Of a stretch of DNA of 52,736 bases, positions 15,159 through 22,487 are shown in pieces. Positions within the stretch are counted from its first letter, which is position 1, and the number at the start of each line of letters is the position of its first letter. The DNA comes from Candidatus Tayloriibacteriota bacterium (lineage in GTDB: Bacteria; Patescibacteriota; Minisyncoccia; Phycocordibacterales; PALSA-1337): NCBI GenBank assembly GCA_028286665.1, contig JAQBRD010000028.1:1-52736 (forward strand), read 5' to 3'. Below the pieces are notes generated by a model. The model saw nothing but the letters and a program-made list of their open reading frames with translations, searched no databases and was not told where the DNA came from. The position numbers and the translations under genes were made by a program.

Positions 15159-16298
15159 CTACTTCAGATCCACGAGCGCATTACCCTCGATCTTCTTGAA
15201 ACTGAATCCGATTCCCTTCACATCTCCGTTCTGATCGAATGAAAAATTCCCGATCAGACCCTCATATCCCTTCATGCTCTTCAGGTATGTCCGAACTTTT
15301 TCCGGATCATCGCCGGCCTTCTCGATCGCCGTCTTCAAGAGATGCAGGTAGTCGTACATCTGCGCGCCGACGAACGGATAATTCATCGAGCCGAATTTCG
15401 CTTTGTACTTTTCTACATATTGCGCGACGATAGGCCGAGCCATATCGAGTGCAGGATTGTCCACGATGATCGTGCCGTTCACGAAGGAGCCGGACTTCAC
15501 GAATTCATCTCCCGTGAAATACGAGACGACGAACTGCGCATCGATGCCGAGATCTCGAGCCTGCTTGGCGATGGCAGAAGCATTCTGACCAGTCTGGGGA
15601 TTGATGAAGACGACGTCGGGATTCGCGAGCCTGATCTTGCTCAGATAGCTTCTGAAATCCTTCGTATCTCCGGCGAATGTCTCATCAGCGACGATATTTC
15701 CGCCGAGCGCCTTCGCATCTGCGATGAATGTCTTCTCAAGCGCGAGGCTGTAATCAGTCTTCTCCGTGATCACCGCGATGCGTTTGTATTTCGGAACAAT
15801 GAAATCAGCGAGAGACTTTCCGACGAGCGCATCGCTCGGCCATGTGCGGAAGAAATACTTGCCTTTGCCAGTAATCTCAGGGCTCGAGCCTTGGCCGAAG
15901 AAGACCATCGGCTTCCCTTCGGTGAGCGGCAATGCAGCAAGCACTTCGCTGCTGCAGAGCGCTCCCACGAGGTACTGCACTCCGTCGGCGCTGATGAGCT
16001 TCTGAGCAGCCGTGAGCGCATCTTTTCCGCTGCATTTCGAATCCTCGTAGACGACTTCGACTTTCCTACCGGCAATGCCGCCTGCAGCATTGATCTCTTC
16101 GATGGCCAGCGAGAAGCCGTTCTTTCCCGGCTCGCCGATCGATGCCGCACCGCCTGACAATGGCTCGATGACGCCGATCCTGATCGGCTTCACTGATCCG
16201 GAATCCTTCGCCGCCTGATCGACAGGTCCTCGAGTCAGGAACAATCCTCCGAAAACGATAATGGCCAACAGCACGATCCATGCGATTGATTTTTTCAT
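15159..16298 (-). CDS. Branched-chain amino acid-type ABC substrate-binding protein (LivK-like)
   Basis: A 379-residue periplasmic-binding-protein type I. The N-terminal hydrophobic segment (KKSIAWIVLLAIIVFGGLFL) is a signal or anchor and has no lipobox cysteine. The mature part has IRIGVIEPLSGGAASIGEPGKNGFSLAIEEINAAGGIAGRKV, the usual LivK opening, and CSSEVLAALPLTEGKPMVFF. No permease or ATPase lies in the window, so the protein is an orphan here and may be a sensor, a scavenging protein or served by a distant transporter. The start at 16298 places TATGAT 10 nt upstream. It is divergent from a TrmB-like regulator. Confidence 0.88.
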   Translation of the reverse strand: MKKSIAWIVLLAIIVFGGLFLTRGPVDQAAKDSGSVKPIRIGVIEPLSGGAASIGEPGKNGFSLAIEEINAAGGIAGRKVEVVYEDSKCSGKDALTAAQKLISADGVQYLVGALCSSEVLAALPLTEGKPMVFFGQGSSPEITGKGKYFFRTWPSDALVGKSLADFIVPKYKRIAVITEKTDYSLALEKTFIADAKALGGNIVADETFAGDTKDFRSYLSKIRLANPDVVFINPQTGQNASAIAKQARDLGIDAQFVVSYFTGDEFVKSGSFVNGTIIVDNPALDMARPIVAQYVEKYKAKFGSMNYPFVGAQMYDYLHLLKTAIEKAGDDPEKVRTYLKSMKGYEGLIGNFSFDQNGDVKGIGFSFKKIEGNALVDLK

Positions 16299-16347
16299 AT
16301 TTATCATCATACAGATTGTACAATATATGTAAAACTGTTGACACACT

Positions 16348-16376
16348 TTGACAACAATGAGCATTTCGGGTACCCT
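16348..16376 (+). promoter_or_regulatory. Promoter of the TrmB-like regulator, between divergent genes
   Basis: TTGACA (16348-16353), 17-nt spacer, TACCCT (16371-16376), then 6 nt to the ATG, so a leaderless mRNA. A second TTGACA at 16338-16343, ten bases earlier (one helical turn), makes a tandem pair that could be an operator. Confidence 0.5.
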
Positions 16377-16382
16377 TTCAGC

Positions 16383-17123
16383 ATGGATCTATTGAATGAA
16401 AAGGAGCGCCGCGTGCTGGAATCCCTCTTCAAGCTCGGACAAAGCACGATCAGCGCAATCTCGAAAGACACGCTCGTGAACCGCACAGCTCTCTATCACA
16501 CCATCGGCCTCCTTACGAAGAAAGGCCTCGTCACTCGCCTGCTCAAGGAGAAGGTTTCCTATTACGAGGCTATCCCGCTCGATCAATATGAGAAATGGGC
16601 GCAGTCGAAGATCGATTCGATGAAGTCGACAGTCGGCACCGATATCAAGCGCTTCTCTGCTGTCAGAAAGGAAAAGGCGGTTTCTCTCTACGCCGACGTG
16701 AAATATTTCGAAGGCCTCGAGGCACTCAAGAATCTCTACGCCGACACCATATATAGCAACGAGGAAAAGATGCTGTACACGATCACTGACTACCAGAAAG
16801 GATATTCGACCCTCGGCAAATGGCTCGAGAAAGAGTACCTGCCAGAGCGTGTGCGGAAAGGCGTACGGGTTCGGAGCATCGTGCCGGACACTGCCTTCAG
16901 CCGCTCATATATCGTTTCTGCGAAAGCGCTCGGACGCGAACTCTGCTTCGTCGATCTCTTCAAGAATCTCGGCATCGAGATCAACGTCTATGATTCGAAG
17001 ATCGTCATCGTCGCCTTCGACAAGACGCACCCGCTCGGAATCATCATCAAGAACGACATCATTGCCGATGCATTCCGCGAGATCTTCAACTATATCTGGC
17101 TTACGGGAAAGACGAAGAAATAA
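16383..17123 (+). CDS. TrmB-like transcriptional regulator
   Basis: A 246-residue protein. The N-terminal winged helix (ERRVLESLFKLGQSTISAISKDT, then TALYHTIGLLTKKGLVTRLL) matches the TrmB/sugar-specific regulator type. A linker (YYEAIPLDQYEKWAQSKI) precedes a C-terminal ligand- or phospholipase-D-like domain with VRKGVRVRSIVPDTA. TrmB proteins in archaea and CPR bacteria respond to small molecules. It is transcribed divergently from the LivK-like gene, the usual place for a local regulator; this link is inference. The ATG at 16383 is 6 nt from its -10 box; an in-frame ATG at 16338 lies upstream of the promoter. Confidence 0.85.
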   Translation: MDLLNEKERRVLESLFKLGQSTISAISKDTLVNRTALYHTIGLLTKKGLVTRLLKEKVSYYEAIPLDQYEKWAQSKIDSMKSTVGTDIKRFSAVRKEKAVSLYADVKYFEGLEALKNLYADTIYSNEEKMLYTITDYQKGYSTLGKWLEKEYLPERVRKGVRVRSIVPDTAFSRSYIVSAKALGRELCFVDLFKNLGIEINVYDSKIVIVAFDKTHPLGIIIKNDIIADAFREIFNYIWLTGKTKK

Positions 17124-17134
17124 CTCATATCTAT

Positions 17135-17163
17135 TTGACTTATTAATATAATTATTGTAATTT
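17135..17163 (+). promoter_or_regulatory. Promoter of the 17234-17716 gene
   Basis: TTGACT (17135-17140), 17-nt spacer, TAATTT (17158-17163). The leader contains a CGGAAAT/ATTTCCG hairpin. Confidence 0.55.
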
Positions 17164-17233
17164 ATCACCAAACGGCGGAAATGAATTATTTCCGGCACAT
17201 TGCAAAAAACAACAAGAGAAAGACGCATTTAAA

Positions 17234-17716
17234 ATGAAACAAGTACAATTCAAACCCGGCGACACGATCGTCGTCGACCAGTTCCCGCCAGGAAGCTCGC
17301 TTTTTGAAAAGAACTATATGCACTTCCTATGCGACGTGCTCGCAAGCTTCAGGAAATCATTTGCATTCGATGATGAGCAATTCAGCAGGCATTTCGAGAC
17401 GGCAGGCTTCCTCGCTGATGAGATTCGTCCGATGATCAAATTGTTCAACTCATTCAAGAGCGGAACGATCGATCTTGAAAAGCTTGCTGAGCAGATTCAC
17501 GCGGCGCTTCGCAACCCTCCGGAACTCGAGGTCGCACTCAATTCGATCCTCATGAGCAAGGGGTACCGACATTCGACGCCGCAGACCCGAAGCGAGATGA
17601 GCCGAAAGCTGTTCGAAGCGTGCACGACCGAAATCCTCACGAAAGAAGAGAAGATTCGGTACATCGATGCTTTCGGCACGAGCATCATCAGCCGCATGAT
17701 CGCCGAGGAAGGCTGA
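17234..17716 (+). CDS. Unrecognised 160-residue helical protein
   Basis: Starts MKQVQFKPGDTIVVDQFPPGSSLFEKNY and is then almost entirely helical and charged (SFRKSFAFDDEQFSRHFETAG, ELEVALNSILMSKGYRH, EKIRYIDAFGTSIISRMIAEEG). It appears soluble. No family is recognised. It is a single-gene unit with promoter, a leader hairpin and a terminator. Its 3' region shares a 23-bp repeat plus terminator module with the membrane protein gene at 13991-14317, so the two may be co-regulated after transcription. Confidence 0.62.
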   Translation: MKQVQFKPGDTIVVDQFPPGSSLFEKNYMHFLCDVLASFRKSFAFDDEQFSRHFETAGFLADEIRPMIKLFNSFKSGTIDLEKLAEQIHAALRNPPELEVALNSILMSKGYRHSTPQTRSEMSRKLFEACTTEILTKEEKIRYIDAFGTSIISRMIAEEG

Positions 17717-17736
17717 TCGCGCTGCCCCGACCCAAG

Positions 17737-17759
17737 CCCTGACCCTTCAAACTTTCAGG
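17737..17759 (+). repeat. 23-bp 3'-UTR repeat, copy 2
   Basis: Identical to 14327-14349. It again lies between a stop codon and a terminator. Confidence 0.8.
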
Positions 17760-17761
17760 CA

Positions 17762-17797
17762 AACCCCGACCGCAAGGCCGGGTTTCTTCTTTTTCAA
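17762..17797 (+). terminator. Terminator of the 17234-17716 gene
   Basis: AAACCCCG-ACCGCAAGG-CCGGGTTT type stem followed by CTTCTTTTT; the same design as 14351-14393. Confidence 0.75.
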
Positions 17798-17801
17798 TTA
17801 T

Positions 17802-17830
17802 TTGCATATACTATGTATTTATGGTATAAT
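17802..17830 (+). promoter_or_regulatory. Promoter of the PQ-loop protein gene
   Basis: TTGCAT (17802-17807), 17-nt spacer, perfect TATAAT (17825-17830). The expected transcription start near 17837 rules out the upstream in-frame ATG at 17813. Confidence 0.7.
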
Positions 17831-17872
17831 ATACCCGAACAACTACGGAAAACTTCGGATTTGAAACAACGA

Positions 17873-18505
17873 ATGCACTTTGAAGAACTTAGAAGTCCTG
17901 ACTGGAACCAGGCGACGATCAGCACCGTGGGGTGCATCGTATTCATCCTCCTCGGAGGAATCGGCCAATGCGTCCAGATCCGCAAGATCTGGAAGAGCGA
18001 GGACGCCGCACGGGTTTCGCTTCTGGCGACGCTCGCGATGAGTTTCTTCTTCAGCGCATACTTCGTCAGAGGTATCGTCGAGACGAAAGTCATGTTCCTC
18101 GCTCAAGGAACGATACGGGTGGTGCTCTACATCCCCATCATTATCGGAATCTTCCGCTTCGGCGCAAGTTCCCGGAAGGATTGGGCGATGATCGCCACTG
18201 CCCTGTTCATCCTCGGCTCGATGGTGCTTGTCGACGCATGGAGAGTCCCCGGATTCTTTATCGCTTCGACCATAGCCGTCATCGCGAACATCCATCAGGC
18301 GAAGCAAGTACTGAGCGGAAATGGAAAAGTCTCCATGATCCTCTACGTCACGATGTGGATGTCGGTCAGCTTCCAGACATGGTACGGATGGCATTTCAAG
18401 GAATACATCCTGCTTGCTTCATGTTCATGTTTCGCGATCGTATACACGATCATTCTCAGCGTCATGCTGAAGAACAAACTCACGAAATCCGCAGCTCAAG
18501 GTTGA
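17873..18505 (+). CDS. PQ-loop/SWEET-like seven-helix membrane protein
   Basis: A 210-residue protein with about seven membrane helices in two halves. Each half begins with a PQ-loop-like turn: GGIGQCVQIRKIWKSEDAARVSL in the first and ANIHQAKQVLSGNGKVSM in the second, each followed by helices rich in Trp and Phe. This is the layout of SWEET and semiSWEET sugar transporters and other PQ-loop proteins, although the signature proline is missing from both turns. Substrate unknown. The ATG at 17873 is chosen because it is the first after the promoter; an in-frame TTG at 17861 is an alternative. Confidence 0.65.
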   Translation: MHFEELRSPDWNQATISTVGCIVFILLGGIGQCVQIRKIWKSEDAARVSLLATLAMSFFFSAYFVRGIVETKVMFLAQGTIRVVLYIPIIIGIFRFGASSRKDWAMIATALFILGSMVLVDAWRVPGFFIASTIAVIANIHQAKQVLSGNGKVSMILYVTMWMSVSFQTWYGWHFKEYILLASCSCFAIVYTIILSVMLKNKLTKSAAQG

Positions 18506-18525
18506 GCGGCGGTTTCTTTTTTATA
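18488..18525 (+). terminator. Terminator overlapping the PQ-loop gene stop
   Basis: CCGC.GCTCAA pairs with TTGAGC.GCGG, followed by TTTCTTTTTT. The stop codon TGA lies in the right arm. Confidence 0.75.
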
Positions 18526-18617
18526 TGAGGCGCGCCGAACCTTTACTTTTTCACCCGTTCGACGTACTGTTTCAACGGGAAAAACGATCATGGCAATGAT
18601 CAGACGCTGAACCTTCA

Positions 18618-19472
18618 ATGAATAAACTCATATTTGGTATAACGATATCGCTCCTGCCGCGAACGCCGCAGGAAGTCTACGAGATGCTTCGCCAGACGGG
18701 TCGAGCGAAAAGCGCTGAAATCCGCCTGGACAAGGTCTATGATCATGCAGAAATGTTCGCGGACGTGTGGGCGGAGGAAATCGTCAAGCTTTCGAAGCCG
18801 GTCATCCTCACCTTCAGAACCGAGTGCCATGGCACGCAATGGGGTTTCTGGAAAAACCTGCCGAAGTCGCTCAAGAAGCTGGTGCAGGACAAGGCATCGA
18901 ACGTCTTCGTCGATTTCAGCATCGAATTCATCGAGCATTGGGGAGAAGAAATCTTCCAGCAGCTCGACATTCCGCCCGAGAAGTTCGGAGCCTCGCTGCA
19001 CAATCTGCACATGGTTCCGCACGATCTTCAGAATTCGCTGTCCCGGCTCAAAAAAAGCCCGGCGAAAGCCTTCCTGAAATTCGTGCCGACCGCGCGGAAT
19101 CACAGCGACGAGAAGGCGATCAGGAATCTTCTGGAAACCTGGTCCGATGAACGACCTCTGATCGCCTTCCTCATGGGAACGATCGGCGAAAATAGCCGGC
19201 TCGAATGCCTTCGATGGAAATCTGCGGCGACGTACTGCTATCCCGACGGACAGCAGGCGACCGCCCCAGGACAGCTGCCGCTAAGCAGGCTGATCGAGCA
19301 TTATGGAAGCAAGCCGACCAATGAAGCAGACCTCTTCTGCAAATGCTGCGGCAGGAGCTATGTCTGGAATGACCAGATGATGCCCGGAAGCCGGTGCATG
19401 ATGCTGAAGAATCCAGGACTTCCTTGCGAAGGGATCCTGGAATATCTGCTGCTCATGGAATTGGCGGCTTAG
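18618..19472 (+). CDS. aroD: Type I 3-dehydroquinate dehydratase-like protein with Cys-rich extension
   Basis: Type I enzymes dehydrate 3-dehydroquinate through a Schiff-base lysine. All expected positions are visible: EIRLD (residues 34-38), ILTFRTECHG with Arg and Glu, VDFSIEF, GASLHNLHMVP with the catalytic His, FLKFVPTARNHSD with the Schiff-base Lys, MGTIGENSRLE with the phosphate-side Arg, and APGQLPL with Gln. The core ends near residue 233. An extra segment follows with FCKCCGRSYVW and SRCMM...LPCEG, five cysteines that could bind zinc or form disulfides; this is not part of the usual enzyme (about 250 residues). No other shikimate gene is in the window. Confidence 0.8.
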   Translation: MNKLIFGITISLLPRTPQEVYEMLRQTGRAKSAEIRLDKVYDHAEMFADVWAEEIVKLSKPVILTFRTECHGTQWGFWKNLPKSLKKLVQDKASNVFVDFSIEFIEHWGEEIFQQLDIPPEKFGASLHNLHMVPHDLQNSLSRLKKSPAKAFLKFVPTARNHSDEKAIRNLLETWSDERPLIAFLMGTIGENSRLECLRWKSAATYCYPDGQQATAPGQLPLSRLIEHYGSKPTNEADLFCKCCGRSYVWNDQMMPGSRCMMLKNPGLPCEGILEYLLLMELAA

Positions 19473-19475
19473 GAT

Positions 19476-19517
19476 GAAAGGGCGGGCGGGCGCGTACTCG
19501 CGCCCGCCCTTTATCAT
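19476..19517 (+). terminator. Strong GC-rich terminator after aroD-like gene
   Basis: AAAGGGCGGGCG....CGCCCGCCCTTT with a short GCGCGTACTCGCG top, followed by ATC; nearly perfect and able to act on both strands. Confidence 0.8.
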
Positions 19518-19568
19518 TCCAATCCGGCGCACACTCAAAATGCTATACTGCGTACACAGAAAAATATC

Positions 19569-20672
19569 ATGGAAACGACCTGGAAAATCTACCCGTCGAA
19601 CAAGGATGTCTGGGAAGCGATGCTCGAGGAGTGCCGGAGCGCGACGACAAGCATCGACTTCGAGCAATTCATCTTCGACAACGACGAGGTCGGCAAGCGA
19701 TTCATCGATGTCTGCACCGAGAAAGCGAAGCAGGGCGTCCGCGTCCGGTTCCTCTTCGACGATGCCGGGACTTTCGGCCTATTCCTCTGGAACGGATCGC
19801 GAAGGCTTGGATTCTCGAATGCGCTGCTCTTTTCAGAATTGAGCAAGAACGGCATCCAGATCGCTTTCTTCAACACCATCATTCCGAAGACGCTCAATAA
19901 TCATCGCTGGTGGTTCTTCAGGAATCATCGCCGATCGCTCGTCATCGATTCGAAGGTCGCTTTCACCGGCAGCCACTGCATCCTGAAAGAAGTCGAGAAC
20001 TGGCGCGACATGAGCATACGCATGACCGGACCGGTCGTGAGCCAGATCGAAGACTCCTTCAGCACGATGTGGAACAGGGCGCACAATATGAAAGTCGATT
20101 GGGGGAAGAATCACCCCGATACCGAAGGAGGATTCTCATATGAGACGAGCGCGCCGCTGCCGAAGCGACGCTTCATGTATTTCCGTCTCGTGAATGCGAT
20201 ACGTTCGGCGCAGTCCTATATCTACATCACTACCCCGTATCTCATTCCGGATCACCGGATGCTCCGCGTGCTCCGATTGGCCGCACGGCGCGGCGTCGAT
20301 ATCCGGCTCATCCTTCCCGAAGCGACCGATCATACCGTGGTCGATCTCGGCGGACGATCGTACTACAGCACGCTGCTCAGGAACGGCGTCAAGATCTATC
20401 GCCTCCCTGCTCCGATCCTCCACAGCAAGGTCGCTGTAATCGACGGCGACTGGGGAACGGTTGGTACCATGAACCTCGACCGCATCAGCCTCCGATTCAA
20501 TTTCGAAGCGAACATCGTCGGCACCGACAAGACATTCGTTTCAGAGCTTCATCAATACTGCAGAAATCTCATGAATGAAGCCGTCCGGGTAGATCTGGCG
20601 GAATGGGAAAAGCGCAGCTCGACCCAGAAATGGCTCGAATTCCTGACCCGTTTCATCCGGCAATTGCTATAA
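19569..20672 (+). CDS. Cardiolipin synthase-like phospholipase D family protein
   Basis: A 367-residue protein with two PLD domains. The second catalytic motif is canonical: HSKVAVIDG.....GTMNLD (near residues 283-302). The first, near residue 118, reads HRRSLVIDSKVAFTGSH, so the lysine of HxKxxxxD is Arg. There are no N-terminal membrane helices, unlike most bacterial Cls enzymes; FGLFLW and NNHRWWFFRNH may contact membrane. Cls joins two phosphatidylglycerols, but PLD proteins of this size may also be exchange enzymes. The start at 19569 is the first ATG after the previous terminator. Confidence 0.85.
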   Translation: METTWKIYPSNKDVWEAMLEECRSATTSIDFEQFIFDNDEVGKRFIDVCTEKAKQGVRVRFLFDDAGTFGLFLWNGSRRLGFSNALLFSELSKNGIQIAFFNTIIPKTLNNHRWWFFRNHRRSLVIDSKVAFTGSHCILKEVENWRDMSIRMTGPVVSQIEDSFSTMWNRAHNMKVDWGKNHPDTEGGFSYETSAPLPKRRFMYFRLVNAIRSAQSYIYITTPYLIPDHRMLRVLRLAARRGVDIRLILPEATDHTVVDLGGRSYYSTLLRNGVKIYRLPAPILHSKVAVIDGDWGTVGTMNLDRISLRFNFEANIVGTDKTFVSELHQYCRNLMNEAVRVDLAEWEKRSSTQKWLEFLTRFIRQLL

Positions 20673-20674
20673 TC

Positions 20675-20703
20675 TTGCCAAAAAGCCCTATAAATGCTAT
20701 AAA
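20675..20703 (+). promoter_or_regulatory. Promoter of infC-rpmI-rplT
   Basis: TTGCCA (20675-20680), 17-nt spacer, TATAAA (20698-20703). The ATG of infC is 11 nt after the -10 box, so the leader would be only a few bases and the classical long infC leader is absent. Confidence 0.65.
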
Positions 20704-20714
20704 TAAGCCTCTCA

Positions 20715-21227
20715 ATGAGTACATATCGAGCACGCATAAATCACCAGATCAAGGCCCCGGAACTCCGTGTCATCACGGAGGATGGCGCCAATCTCGGAGT
20801 CATCCCCCTCTCGCAAGCAATCCGTGAGGCCCAGGCTCGCGGACTCGACTTGATTGAAATATCCCCGAATGCCGTTCCTCCGGTTGCAAAAATCCAGGAT
20901 TATGGTAAATTTCAGTACGACGAGAAGAAGAAGCAGAAGGTCGCAAAGGCCCGAACTGTGACTTCCGAACTGAAGAATGTGCAGGTCAAGATGGGTACCG
21001 GCGATCACGATCTCGAGCTGAAGGCGAAAAAAGCTTCAGAATGGCTCAAAGAAGGCCATCGAGTGAAGATCGACCTGTTCCTCACCGGCCGATACAAGTA
21101 CATGGAGCTCAACTTCCTCAAGGAACGGCTCGACAGAATCTTCAAGCTCATCACTGTCGAATACAAGGTCGCGATGGCTCCGCTCAAAGGACCTAAGGGC
21201 CTCACCACGATCGTAGAAAAGAAATAA
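20715..21227 (+). CDS. infC: Translation initiation factor IF-3
   Basis: A 170-residue factor that binds the 30S subunit and checks start-codon pairing. The N domain has ARINHQIKAPELRVI and GVIPLSQAIREAQARGLDLIEISPNAVPPVAKIQDYGKF; a basic linker (EKKKQKVAKA) leads to the C domain with KNVQVKMGTGDHDLELKAKKASEWLKEGHRVKI. Length is normal. It starts with ATG, not the AUU used for autoregulation in enterobacteria. It heads the conserved infC-rpmI-rplT operon. Confidence 0.96.
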   Translation: MSTYRARINHQIKAPELRVITEDGANLGVIPLSQAIREAQARGLDLIEISPNAVPPVAKIQDYGKFQYDEKKKQKVAKARTVTSELKNVQVKMGTGDHDLELKAKKASEWLKEGHRVKIDLFLTGRYKYMELNFLKERLDRIFKLITVEYKVAMAPLKGPKGLTTIVEKK

Positions 21228-21242
21228 TATATACAAAAATTT

Positions 21243-21437
21243 ATGGCGATGAAATCAAACAAATCATATTTGAAGCGGCTCAAGGTCACGAAGAACGGCA
21301 AGATCCTCGGACGCGCGACCGGTCAGAACCACTTCAATTCGAAGGAAAGCCGACGTTCTCAGCTCAAGAAGAAGAACGCGAAGGTTCCCTTCCATATGAC
21401 CAACAAGGAAAAGAGCCGATTCCTCGTCAACGCTTAG
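21243..21437 (+). CDS. rpmI: 50S ribosomal protein L35
   Basis: A 64-residue basic protein, MAMKSNKSYLKRLKVTKNGKI, with the family pattern KSxKxxxKRxxxTxxGKxxxR and C-terminal RRSQLKKKNAKV. It is the second gene of the IF-3 operon, 15 nt after infC. Confidence 0.95.
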   Translation: MAMKSNKSYLKRLKVTKNGKILGRATGQNHFNSKESRRSQLKKKNAKVPFHMTNKEKSRFLVNA

Positions 21438-21482
21438 TCAGATCAGGAAAACCAATTTTAATTAACAAGTAACGAAAATACC

Positions 21483-21833
21483 ATGTCACGAGTAAAGAAA
21501 GGAGTACACGCCCTAAAGACCCGACGAAATATCCTCAAGCAGGTGAAGGGTTACCGTTTCCGCCGCAGCAAGACTGAGCGAAACGCATACGAAGCCATCT
21601 CGCACGCCGGCGCATACGCTTTCGCGCACCGACGAGACAAGAAGGGCGACTTCCGACGCCTCTGGAACGTGAAGATCAATGCGGCTCTCCGAGCGATCGA
21701 CGAGAAGCATTCATACAGCAAATTCATGGGCACCGTGAAGAAGGCAGGCATCGCCCTCGATCGAAAGGCTATGGCCACCCTCGCCGAATTCCATCCTGAG
21801 ACATTCAAGCGATTTGTTTCCCAGGTAAAATAA
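21483..21833 (+). CDS. rplT: 50S ribosomal protein L20
   Basis: A 116-residue protein needed early in 50S assembly. MSRVKKGVHALKTRRNILKQVKGYRFRRSKTERNAYEAISHAGAYAFAHRRDKKGDFRRLW matches the family's RVKRGV...KRRKK...KGYxGxRSxxxRxA pattern. It ends the infC operon and is followed by a terminator. Confidence 0.96.
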   Translation: MSRVKKGVHALKTRRNILKQVKGYRFRRSKTERNAYEAISHAGAYAFAHRRDKKGDFRRLWNVKINAALRAIDEKHSYSKFMGTVKKAGIALDRKAMATLAEFHPETFKRFVSQVK

Positions 21834-21854
21834 TTCCCTCCGGAATAATTAAAG

Positions 21855-21882
21855 AAAAGAGACCTTTGCGGGTCTTTTTTCT
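21855..21882 (+). terminator. Terminator of infC-rpmI-rplT
   Basis: AGACC-TTTGC-GGGTCT followed by TTTTTC. Confidence 0.8.
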
Positions 21883-21884
21883 TA

Positions 21885-21913
21885 TTGACATATGTACTAC
21901 TTTATGTTATACA
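21885..21913 (+). promoter_or_regulatory. Strong promoter of the 22011-22409 gene
   Basis: TTGACA (21885-21890), 17-nt spacer, TATACA (21908-21913), directly after the rplT terminator. The leader is about 90 nt. Confidence 0.75.
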
Positions 21914-22010
21914 CATAGACAGAAACTCCTCCTCTATGAGTGCTGTCATCAGGCCGTATCTGATATTTCCTGAAATCAGTGCTCATATAACAACTAACAA
22001 CGGAGGCAGT

Positions 22011-22409
22011 ATGAAATCGAAAACACAAACAGCGAAGAAGAGCCGTACACCGGGATCCTTGAAGATTGATTATGCCCAACTGTCGGTGGAGGCTTATGCG
22101 GTGAAATCCGTGAAAGCCTGCAGCAGTTTCTACGAATCAATCCTGAAAGCGCTCAACGGTCGCAGAAAAATCGAGAAGCAGGTCGGATTCCTTCTCCTCG
22201 AGACGATCCGTAAAGTGCCGCTCAAAGCACCTGAGTTCAGCTCTAACCCTGAACTGAGGAGTCAGGTCAAGGAAGTGCTCGTCCTCATGTGCGAAAAAAT
22301 CGCCCGCATGAGCAAGATCAGCAAAAAAGACCTCGAAGCTCACCAGCAGATTTGGCGCGAGGGTCAAAAGCTCCTCGCCGAACTATTCGCTCCGGCTAAA
22401 CAGACATGA
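22011..22409 (+). CDS. Unrecognised 132-residue basic helical protein
   Basis: Starts MKSKTQTAKKSRTPGSLKI, with a lysine-rich disordered N terminus, then long helices (SSFYESILKALNGRRKIEKQVGFLLLETIRKV, QVKEVLVLMCEKIARMSKISKKDLEAHQQIWREGQKLLAELF). It appears soluble. The start is certain: a perfect GGAGG lies 7 nt before the ATG at 22011, and the longer frame from 21885 would overlap the promoter. It is a single-gene unit with promoter and terminator. No family is recognised. Confidence 0.68.
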   Translation: MKSKTQTAKKSRTPGSLKIDYAQLSVEAYAVKSVKACSSFYESILKALNGRRKIEKQVGFLLLETIRKVPLKAPEFSSNPELRSQVKEVLVLMCEKIARMSKISKKDLEAHQQIWREGQKLLAELFAPAKQT

Positions 22410-22423
22410 TCTGAAGCCAAACA

Positions 22424-22458
22424 AAAAGCCCGGGAGCAATCCTGGGCATTTTTTTATG
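22424..22458 (+). terminator. Terminator of the 22011-22409 gene
   Basis: AGCCCGGGA-GCAA-TCCTGGGC followed by ATTTTTTT. Confidence 0.85.
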
Positions 22459-22487
22459 CAAAATATCCATATCATTTCCACGAGACA

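Noticed and set aside
15342-16157. 271-residue open frame antisense to the LivK-like gene
   Set aside because: Shadow of a well-supported gene, with Arg/Glu/Asp-rich unnatural composition.
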